Origin: Clostridiales bacterium
Lineage (GTDB): Bacteria > Bacillota > Clostridia > Christensenellales > CAG-314
Length of the DNA stretch: 7,774 nt
Direction of reading: 5' to 3'
Assembly (NCBI GenBank): GCA_003537755.1
Contig: DPQS01000070.1
Coordinates: 22,052 to 29,825, forward strand
The notes under the pieces are model-generated. The model did no database searches, was not told where the DNA came from, and saw only the letters and a program-made list of their open reading frames with translations. The position numbers were made by a program, and so were the translations under genes. Positions within the stretch are counted from its first letter, which is position 1, and each line of letters opens with the position of its first letter. This document shows, piece by piece, positions 1 through 4,445 of the stretch.

Positions 1-288
1 GTACATGTTGGGGATCATCAGCAGCAAACCTTGGCTTGCGGTGAAAGTGCTGGTCAGTGCGCCTGCGACAAGGCTGCCGTGTACTGCGCCTGCAGCGCCT
101 GCTTCGGATTCCATTTCGGCAATTCTGATTGTCTGACCGAACAGGTTCTTTCTGCCCTGGGCAGACCATTCGTCTGCCACTTCCGCCATGGGCGAAGAAG
201 GTGTGATGGGGTAAATAGCCGCTACGTCGCTGAATGCATAGGCAACGTGTGAGGCGGCGGTGTTACCGTCAATAGTTTTCTTAGCCAT
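1..288 (-). CDS. nifJ: Pyruvate:ferredoxin (flavodoxin) oxidoreductase, N-terminal part (cut by window edge)
   Basis: This enzyme oxidatively decarboxylates pyruvate to acetyl-CoA and CO2 and passes electrons to ferredoxin or flavodoxin in the cytoplasm of anaerobes. The visible 96 codons begin MAKKTIDGNTAASHVAYAFS and contain YPITPSSPMAE at about residues 26-36, the hallmark of the first pyrimidine-binding domain of single-chain PFOR. Further matches are EMESEAGAAGAVHGSL and TSTFTASQGLLLMIPNMY. The start at 288 is supported by GGAGG at 297-301, eight bases upstream. The family is usually about 1,170-1,200 residues, so over 90% lies beyond position 1. A promoter with consensus spacing sits at 421-449. 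A separate-subunit porA-type enzyme or another 2-oxoacid oxidoreductase would share parts of this domain, but the N-terminal start and motif order favour the fused pyruvate enzyme. Confidence 0.93.
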   Translation of the reverse strand, partial: MAKKTIDGNTAASHVAYAFSDVAAIYPITPSSPMAEVADEWSAQGRKNLFGQTIRIAEMESEAGAAGAVHGSLVAGALTSTFTASQGLLLMIPNMY

Positions 289-296
289 TTAGTTTT

Positions 297-301
297 CCTC
301 C
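297..301 (-). promoter_or_regulatory. Ribosome binding site of nifJ
   Basis: On the minus strand GGAGG lies eight bases before the ATG at 288. This is a full anti-Shine-Dalgarno match and fixes the start codon. Confidence 0.85.
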
Positions 302-396
302 AAAAAAAGTTTTTACGTAGTAGATTTTTGCTTGTGCGGTTTGACCGACGGACGGTTGCCGCTTTGCCGTTTGCCCGGCAAAAAAGCAAACAAAAA

Positions 397-418
397 TGGC
401 GTATTTTGCCATACGCCA
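397..418. promoter_or_regulatory. Inverted repeat over the nifJ transcription start (candidate operator)
   Basis: TGGCGTA (397-403) and TACGCCA (412-418) form a perfect 7-base dyad with an 8-base centre. The dyad starts two bases below the -10 box and covers the predicted +1, a typical repressor position. In minus-strand RNA only part of the first arm would be transcribed, so an operator is more likely than an attenuator hairpin. The binding protein is unknown. Confidence 0.45.
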
Positions 419-420
419 CT

Positions 421-449
421 ATTATATATCTTAATAACAATAAAGTCAA
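421..449 (-). promoter_or_regulatory. Sigma-A promoter of nifJ
   Basis: On the minus strand TTGACT (444-449) is followed after exactly 17 bases by a perfect TATAAT (421-426). The predicted transcription start is near 414, giving a leader of about 125 bases before the nifJ ATG. Spacing and hexamers are near consensus, which fits high expression of a central fermentation enzyme. Confidence 0.8.
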
Positions 450-500
450 TAATCAATTTTTTGTTTTGCGGGATTTTACAGAAAATTTTTTTATAAGTGC

Positions 501-520
501 AGGGTTAATTTCGCCGTCAC
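501..520. repeat. Copy 1 of a 20-base dispersed repeat
   Basis: AGGGTTAATTTCGCCGTCAC here matches 7649-7668 at 19 of 20 positions in the same orientation. The two copies are over 7 kb apart, both in non-coding DNA. Similarity stops abruptly on the left and fades on the right. Confidence 0.6.
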
Positions 521-534
521 AAGCCGAGGCTTGA

Positions 535-614
535 CCACTAATTATTTACAGCCACAAATAGTTTATGGCTGTAACTCTAATCGTGCACGCTCGGGTGCCA
601 AAAATTATTAGTGA
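535..614. repeat. Hairpin block with imperfect terminal inverted repeats
   Basis: The outer arms CACTAATTATTT (near 536) and, on the opposite strand, CACTAATAATTT (ending near 614) match at 11 of 12 bases. Inside is a perfect 9-base stem, TTACAGCCA (546-554) with TGGCTGTAA (566-574). The block is about 80 bases, AT-rich and without an ORF. It could be a small palindromic element or simply a structured spacer; neither strand has a T-tract right after the inner stem. Confidence 0.35.
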
Positions 615-713
615 TGACTAGAGATATTTTCTATCGGAAATTGCCCCTTGTTGCAAGTTTGCCCGAGTTCAAGGCAAAATAAACTTTGTTTGGGGCAAAA
701 CGGACTACATCGG

Positions 714-926
714 TTACATCGGCGGATACTTTTCGTCGATGTCCGTCAGACACAGCAGGTAATCGACGGAAACGTTGTAGTAGTTTGCCAGTGTAATCAG
801 CATGGCGACGGGTATTTGTCGCTTTTCCGTTTCGTATTGCGAGTAGGTGTTTTGTTTTACGTTCAGTATTTCGGCGAGTTGCCGTTGCGACAGTTGTCTG
901 TCCTCGCGTATTTCTCGTAATCTCAT
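714..926 (-). CDS. Small XRE-family helix-turn-helix regulator
   Basis: A 70-residue cytoplasmic DNA-binding protein made almost entirely of one XRE (Cro/C1-type) helix-turn-helix domain. The sequence runs MRLREIREDRQLSQRQLAEIL, then NVKQNTYSQYETEKRQIP and ANYYNVSVDYLL, which matches the five-helix HTH_3 fold with the recognition helix around VKQNTYSQYE. There is no effector or oligomerisation domain. The ATG at 926 fits the family N-terminus; an in-frame GTG at 938 would add four residues. Neither has a strong ribosome binding site, so translation may be coupled to the aminotransferase gene ending at 951 just upstream. The target is unknown; autoregulation or control of the operon is the simplest guess. 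Confidence 0.85.
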   Translation of the reverse strand: MRLREIREDRQLSQRQLAEILNVKQNTYSQYETEKRQIPVAMLITLANYYNVSVDYLLCLTDIDEKYPPM

Positions 927-950
927 AATAAGGTACACTCTTATCTATTT

Positions 951-2099
951 TTATTTCAGTGCCGTTTGCAGGCGGTTCAGGGCGTCGGTAAGTGTTGCGC
1001 GAGGGCAGGCAACGTTCATGCGGACAAACCTGTTGCCGTTGCCGCGGAATTGTGCGCCGTCGGACAGATACAGCCCTGTTTTGCTGCGGATTGCTCGACA
1101 AAAGGCTTGGCTGTCGTCGGTATATGCGCCTACGTCCAGCCACATAAGGTAGGTTGCAGCTCCGTCCACGACCTTGATTTGCGGCAGGTTTTGTTGCAAA
1201 AAAGTCGATACGTATTGTTTATTTGCGTACAAGTATGTGCGAAGTTCGTCCAGCCACGGTGCGCCTTGGGTAAATGCGGCGATTGTCGCAACAATAGCGA
1301 ATGTGTTTGGTTCGGCAACTTCGTCGGTGTTGAGCGCGCGCCATATTTTGTGGCAGACAAACTTGTTGTCGGCGTACACGGCGGCGCACTGAAGCCCCGC
1401 TATGCCGAATGCCTTTGTCGCGGAAATGCAGGTAAGGCTGTTGTACTTGCACTCGTCGTTGACCGAAGCAAAGGGAGTGTATTCCGTCCCCGGGTCGGTC
1501 AGGTCGCAGTGTATCTCGTCGGACAGTACAAGTACGCCGTTTTCTTTGGCAAGGTGACCGATTTTTGCAAGTTCGTCGCGCGACCACACCAGTCCGCCGG
1601 GGTTGTGCGGATTGCACAGCAACATCAGCGTTGTTTGCGGGTCGGCAAGTTTCTGCGCAAGGTCGTCCCAGTCAATCGAGTACTTTTCACCGTCGTAGCG
1701 CAACGGGCATTCCAGCGGTCGGCGACCGTTGTTGACAATGCTGTTGAAAAAGATGTTGTACACGGGGCTCAGCACAAGCACGTTTTCGTTTGGCGTGGTA
1801 AACTTGCGCACGGCGGACGAAATGGCAGGCACTACACCCGTTGCGAAAATAAGGCTGCCGGGGTCGATTGTGTGGTTGTGCCTTGTCTGCCACCAGTTGC
1901 AGATGGCGGCGTTCCATTCCTCGGGGATGATGTTGTAGCCGTACACGCCGCTTTCGGCGCGGTTTTTCACCGCTTCCACTATGCACGGTGCAGTGGCAAA
2001 GTCCATGTCTGCTACCCACAGCGGCAGTTCGTTTGCGGCAACGTCCCATTTCAGTGAGCCGGTATTCCGGCGGTTTATTTGTTTGTCGAAGTCGTACAT
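951..2099 (-). CDS. patB: PatB/MalY-type PLP-dependent C-S beta-lyase (aminotransferase class I/II fold)
   Basis: A 382-residue cytoplasmic fold-type I PLP enzyme. PatB/MalY proteins cleave cystathionine or cysteine to pyruvate, ammonia and a thiol, and are often misnamed aminotransferases. Visible motifs are PLWVADMDF (26-34), the cofactor-binding CNPHNPGG (162-169), DEIHCDL with Asp194, SATKAFGIAGLQ with Schiff-base Lys229, and RFVRMNVACPR with substrate-carboxylate Arg360. Length is typical for the family. The ATG at 2099 has AAGGA about six bases upstream. The XRE gene follows after a short gap on the same strand, suggesting a two-gene operon. Substrate choice (cystathionine, cysteine, S-conjugates) cannot be read from sequence. 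MalY of Escherichia coli also binds the regulator MalT, but nothing here indicates such a role. Confidence 0.9.
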   Translation of the reverse strand: MYDFDKQINRRNTGSLKWDVAANELPLWVADMDFATAPCIVEAVKNRAESGVYGYNIIPEEWNAAICNWWQTRHNHTIDPGSLIFATGVVPAISSAVRKFTTPNENVLVLSPVYNIFFNSIVNNGRRPLECPLRYDGEKYSIDWDDLAQKLADPQTTLMLLCNPHNPGGLVWSRDELAKIGHLAKENGVLVLSDEIHCDLTDPGTEYTPFASVNDECKYNSLTCISATKAFGIAGLQCAAVYADNKFVCHKIWRALNTDEVAEPNTFAIVATIAAFTQGAPWLDELRTYLYANKQYVSTFLQQNLPQIKVVDGAATYLMWLDVGAYTDDSQAFCRAIRSKTGLYLSDGAQFRGNGNRFVRMNVACPRATLTDALNRLQTALK

Positions 2100-2144
2100 G
2101 TTTTTCCTTTTTTATGAGTCATTTTATTTTTGTGGGTGTTTTTT

Positions 2145-2176
2145 TGTGGGGAAGGGAAACTGTGGGGAAGGGAAAC
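2145..2176. repeat. Tandem duplication of a 16-base unit
   Basis: TGTGGGGAAGGGAAAC occurs twice back to back (2145-2160 and 2161-2176) with no mismatch. It lies between the patB start and its presumed promoter region, and the second copy feeds directly into the next hairpin. Confidence 0.8.
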
Positions 2177-2194
2177 TTTTTGTAAAAAGTTTCC
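2171..2194. repeat. Perfect 11-base inverted repeat
   Basis: GGAAACTTTTT (2171-2181) and AAAAAGTTTCC (2184-2194) are perfect complements around a 2-base centre, and wobble pairs could extend the stem outward. On the plus strand TTTTCT follows, so it resembles a terminator, but no plus-strand gene lies upstream. In the patB direction it would sit in the 5' leader. It may belong to an interspersed repeat family. Confidence 0.6.
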
Positions 2195-2265
2195 TTTTCT
2201 ACTTCGCGGCGAAATACAATTATATTGTGATATAAATCTCTTGCGTTGTTGTAAAACTGTTCATA

Positions 2266-2289
2266 GTGGGTGCACGCCGCGTGCCCCAC
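2266..2289. repeat. GC-rich hairpin in the patB upstream region
   Basis: GTGGG (2266-2270) and CCCAC (2285-2289), then GCACG (2272-2276) and CGTGC (2280-2284), form a 10-pair stem with one bulged T and a 3-base loop. No T-tract follows on either strand, so it is not an ordinary terminator. Confidence 0.55.
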
Positions 2290-2370
2290 ACCCCAACCCT
2301 TCAAAAACTTAAGGGTAGTGGGTGGGGATATGTTTGATATTGTTTGAGTAATTAAATTACTGCTCAAAAG

Positions 2371-2418
2371 CCTTCGCCCTCGGGGAGAAGGTGTCACGTA
2401 GTGAAGGATGAGGGGGAT
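2371..2418. repeat. Palindromic REP-like element
   Basis: Two small hairpins lie side by side: CCTTC-CCC with GGG-GAAGG (2371-2391) and TCAC with GTGA (2394-2404). The layout, two palindromes and a G-rich tail, resembles bacterial interspersed REP-type repeats. Only one copy is present here, so family membership is inferred. Confidence 0.4.
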
Positions 2419-2439
2419 GCAAAAAATTTATGGCAATTA

Positions 2440-3282
2440 CTACCTTACAATCAATTGCGTTTTGGTGTGGTCTACGTCGTTGTCGTCAAGGATAATTTCG
2501 CCGTATCCGTCGGCGACGATTTTGCCGCTTAGCGGGTTTTTGACGCTGACGATGTTTCCCGTAATGTCCGCGTCGATGTTGCGGCAGTACTCGAAGCACA
2601 AATTGGTGTCGGCAAGGCGGCAATTAACCAGTTTAAGCCCGTCGATGTAGCACAATCCCTGCAAGCTGTCGATTGTGCAGTTGACAAAGGTCAGGTTGCG
2701 GCTGTTCCAACCGAGGTACTCGCCGCGTATCACCGTGTCGTACACCGTCACGTTGTCGCAGTTCCAAAAGCTGTCTTTGCTGTTAAGCACGCAATTTCGC
2801 AGCGTTATGTTTTTCGCCCCGTCAAAGCAGTAGTTGCCGTCGATTGTCAGGTTGGTGGCGGCAATGTCGGTGGAATTCATTCCGAAGTAGTTACCCACGG
2901 CGTGCACGTTGACCATTTTTACGTAACTGCAACCCCACAGCGTTTCGGCGGCGTCGCTAAATTCCACGTCGGTCAGCGTAACGTTCTTCGCACGGCGGAA
3001 TGCCTTGGGTGCAAGTATCTTCACGTTGCTGAACTTTACGTTGGTGCTGTACCATATTGCGGCGCGCGCCTCGGGCAGCAGAGTGCCGCCTTCTACGGTC
3101 AGGTTGTTGCCGTACCACAGCGGATATTTCCAGCCGAACCTGCAGTTTGTTGCCGTCACGTCGCGGCTTTCCTTGATGTGGCTTTCGCCGTCGTTCAACA
3201 AACAGTCAACAAGATGTACGTCGCTGCACTTAAACAACGCGCGTTCGCCTGTAAAATGTCGGTTTGTAATGGTCTTTGTCAT
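2440..3282 (-). CDS. DUF3737 family right-handed beta-helix protein
   Basis: A 280-residue protein matching DUF3737: the N-terminus MTKTITNRHFTGERALFKCS, then NDGESHIKESRDV, RFGWKYPLWYG and ARAAIWYSTNVKF are typical of this uncharacterised family, whose usual length is close to this. From about residue 100 the chain is built of regular 19-residue units (for example NITLRNCVLNSKDSFWNCD, then NVTVYDTVIRGEYLGWNSR), each one coil of a pectate-lyase-like beta-helix. No signal peptide or membrane segment is seen, so it is probably cytoplasmic. No catalytic residues can be assigned. The ATG at 3282 has CGGAG about seven bases upstream. It is transcribed from its own MerR-type promoter about 70 bases upstream, implying inducible expression. 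Confidence 0.88.
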   Translation of the reverse strand: MTKTITNRHFTGERALFKCSDVHLVDCLLNDGESHIKESRDVTATNCRFGWKYPLWYGNNLTVEGGTLLPEARAAIWYSTNVKFSNVKILAPKAFRRAKNVTLTDVEFSDAAETLWGCSYVKMVNVHAVGNYFGMNSTDIAATNLTIDGNYCFDGAKNITLRNCVLNSKDSFWNCDNVTVYDTVIRGEYLGWNSRNLTFVNCTIDSLQGLCYIDGLKLVNCRLADTNLCFEYCRNIDADITGNIVSVKNPLSGKIVADGYGEIILDDNDVDHTKTQLIVR

Positions 3283-3352
3283 GTCGTAACTCCGTTTAAG
3301 TCCGCCGCCGAAAACAATCTGCGACGACAGCTAAAAACTTATTTAATAGAAA

Positions 3353-3383
3353 ATGATACACCTAAAGTTAACTTTAATGTCAA
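3353..3383 (-). promoter_or_regulatory. MerR-type promoter with 19-base spacer and central operator, for the DUF3737 gene
   Basis: On the minus strand TTGACA (3378-3383) and TATCAT (3353-3358) are separated by 19 bases, too long for normal sigma-A recognition. The spacer contains a perfect 14-base palindrome TAAAGTTAACTTTA (3363-3376). A long spacer with a centred dyad is the signature of MerR-family activators, and this half-site closely resembles that of the AdhR/NmlR-like branch. No merR gene lies in the window, so the regulator acts from elsewhere. Confidence 0.75.
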
Positions 3384-3511
3384 GTGTTTAAGCGAAGTTT
3401 TGCCGATTTTGTCTGAAAAACGGTGTTTCGGTTGGTCTCTGTAAGCCTTTCGCACAATGTATTCCGCCGAAACATTGAAGCTATTGTTGACAATAAAATA
3501 AACAAAAACAC

Positions 3512-3540
3512 TTGAAAAGTGTTTGCTGTTGTGCTACACT
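3512..3540 (+). promoter_or_regulatory. Extended -10 sigma-A promoter for the candidate RNA
   Basis: TTGAAA (3512-3517), a 17-base spacer, then TACACT (3535-3540) preceded by TGC, giving an extended -10. The predicted start is near 3547. The -35 lies inside a perfect dyad, AAACACTT/AAGTGTTT (3506-3524), which could be an operator. Confidence 0.6.
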
Positions 3541-3546
3541 GTTTAT

Positions 3547-3884
3547 AAGAAAGTTAGTCTTGCGTCGCTGGCAACATTCTTTTGTTCTGCCCGCACGGCT
3601 GCCACAAAAAAGGGCACTTCCGCAAAACAACTTTCCGTCAGCCTAAAATTTTGTTGTCGCGTCCTGCGACAAACCATCCTGCCTTGTTCGACACCTCTTT
3701 CACTTTGCGTCAACTACATTTCGTAAAAGGGGATTGTGTTCGGGCGTCGATGTCGGATTACTACGGCTTCCGTGTGGAGTCAAAGGGCTGTGCCTCGGTA
3801 AGGGACTGATGACGTCAGACAGATCACCCATCCTGTTGCTCAGGTTGAACTCATAGAAAGTCCCGGCTATGGCAGGATTTTTTT
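3547..3884 (+). ncRNA. Candidate structured RNA upstream of the competence operon (family not recognised)
   Basis: The region runs from a good promoter to a terminator-like end. Pairing visible by eye: a local stem TTGTCGC/GCGACAA (3654-3660 with 3666-3672); an 8-base closing stem ATCCTGCC (3676-3683) with GGCAGGAT (3871-3878), followed by TTTTTT; nested inside it GTTC (3686-3689) with GAAC (3847-3850) and ACCT (3693-3696) with AGGT (3842-3845); a hairpin CATAG/CTATG (3852-3856 with 3867-3871). The loop of that hairpin, AGTCCC (3859-3864), can pair with GGGACT (3802-3807), which would be a pseudoknot. The core is about 205 bases (3676-3884). It could be a free small RNA or a leader controlling the downstream lipoprotein and comEC genes. 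I checked for tmRNA, RNase P, SRP, 6S and common riboswitch signatures and found none convincing; the raiA motif and 6S size classes remain worth testing. Confidence 0.5.
3871..3884 (+). terminator. 3' end and T-tract of the candidate RNA
   Basis: GGCAGGAT followed by a run of seven T residues overall (to 3884). The 5' partner may be ATCCTG at 3830-3835 or the longer ATCCTGCC at 3676-3683. The two choices are mutually exclusive, so termination could be conditional. The downstream ribosome binding site begins about 20 bases later. Confidence 0.5.
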
Positions 3885-3920
3885 ACATAAAAAATTAAAA
3901 CACTAAAGAGGGGTAAAAAA

Positions 3921-4445
3921 TTGAAACGTATCGGGATTTTGTCTTTTGTGGCGGTGCTGGTGGTTGCGTGCCTTCTTGTCGGCTGTCGCGACGACGTTAC
4001 GCCGATGGGTGACAAGGATTTGCCCGACAATCAGACAAAATACGCGTCCGTTTACATCTGCGGCGCAGTGCAAAACAGCGGATTTTTCAAAATCCCCGAA
4101 GGCACCGACGTTCAAACGGCAGTGCTTGAATACGCCCGCATGTCGGACAACGGCGTTCTGCCTGCTTACAGCCTTGAATTTGTTCACGACGGCGACGTGA
4201 TCATCGTCGATTACGTTGTCGGCAAAACGCGCTACTCGGTGACAAACGTCAACGGTATGTATGTTGTTAGCCGCCTCGGCGTGGACAACGTCGAAACGGA
4301 CGTCATAAACATGCTTGCCGACTACATTTCCACAAACGGCAAAATACGCAACAATGCCGACTTGCGCAGCGCGCTCGGCGACAAATACAACGAAAATTTT
4401 TACAAATTTTACGTGTCGGAGGATGATTACCGTGAGGATAATTAA
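3921..4445 (+). CDS. ComEA-like SLBB-domain lipoprotein
   Basis: A 174-residue predicted surface lipoprotein. A hydrophobic signal (residues 4-20) ends in the lipobox LVGC, with lipidated Cys22, so the mature protein is anchored on the outer face of the membrane. Residues 41-97 (YASVYICGAV, then SGFFKIPEGTDVQTAV and DGDVIIVD) match the SLBB domain found in the N-terminal part of ComEA. In ComEA this is followed by a DNA-binding helix-hairpin-helix; here residues 120-155 (LADYISTNGKIRNNADLRSALG) only faintly recall it and the GIG hairpin is missing. The start is TTG with AGAGGGG eight bases upstream; no ATG or GTG is better placed. It overlaps comEC by 14 bases, implying translational coupling and a role with ComEC in DNA uptake. 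DNA binding is inferred, not shown. Confidence 0.72.
   Translation: MKRIGILSFVAVLVVACLLVGCRDDVTPMGDKDLPDNQTKYASVYICGAVQNSGFFKIPEGTDVQTAVLEYARMSDNGVLPAYSLEFVHDGDVIIVDYVVGKTRYSVTNVNGMYVVSRLGVDNVETDVINMLADYISTNGKIRNNADLRSALGDKYNENFYKFYVSEDDYREDN
4418..4422 (+). promoter_or_regulatory. Ribosome binding site deciding the comEC start
   Basis: GGAGG inside the end of the lipoprotein gene, nine bases before GTG 4432. It abuts ATG 4423 directly, leaving no spacer for that codon, and therefore favours the GTG start. Confidence 0.65.

Larger units (their letters stand above)
289..713. other. Intergenic region between nifJ and the XRE gene
   Basis: About 425 bases without a convincing gene. The right half is AT-rich with several stops in all frames. 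The left part holds the nifJ leader and promoter; 501-520 is a repeat copy; 535-614 is a hairpin-containing block. In 625-706 minus-strand TTGCCCC and GGGGCAA arms lie downstream of the XRE gene and could form a weak 3' structure, but there is no clear T-tract. Confidence 0.6.
2100..2439. other. Repeat-packed intergenic region upstream of patB
   Basis: About 340 bases between the patB start and the DUF3737 stop. It holds the tandem duplication, three inverted repeats and a further dyad AGTAATT/AATTACT at 2347-2361. C-rich and G-rich blocks around 2285-2336 (ACCCTT with AAGGGT) could form another hairpin. A minus-strand TATAAT near 2221-2226 is a possible -10 for patB, but I see no convincing -35 for it. 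Confidence 0.55.
3384..3920. other. Long non-coding region between DUF3737 and the competence operon
   Basis: More than 500 bases with no convincing protein gene; the two overlapping short plus-strand frames have no ribosome binding site and no recognisable family. It holds dyads at 3455-3477 (CAATGT/ACATTG) and 3482-3495 (TATTGT/ACAATA), a plus-strand promoter at 3512-3540, a candidate structured RNA and its terminator, and the ribosome binding site of the lipoprotein gene. Confidence 0.6.

Noticed and set aside
966..2057. Long plus-strand ORF of 363 residues opposite patB
   Set aside because: It is the antisense shadow of a well-supported PLP enzyme gene; its composition is unlike a real protein.
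2119..2397. Minus-strand 92-residue ORF
   Set aside because: It is made of translated repeats and hairpins and has no ribosome binding site or family match.
3523..3809. Two overlapping plus-strand short ORFs (about 67 and 75 residues)
   Set aside because: No ribosome binding site, no recognisable domain, odd composition, and they overlap the candidate structured RNA.
3806..3860. CTGATGA followed by GAAA, resembling hammerhead ribozyme core elements
   Set aside because: The bases after CTGATGA cannot pair with those before GAAA to form stem II, and the outer GGGAC/GTCCC pairing joins the wrong strands for a hammerhead.
3852..3878. GAAAGTCC-CGGCT-ATGGCAGG resembles the conserved 5' region of RNase P RNA
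   Set aside because: It lies at the 3' end next to a terminator, the remaining conserved RNase P regions are missing, and too little sequence follows for the rest of the molecule.
4315..4431. Longer comEC reading frame starting at ATG 4315
   Set aside because: The extra 39 residues overlap the lipoprotein gene out of frame, are not ComEC-like, and a GGAGG site supports GTG 4432.
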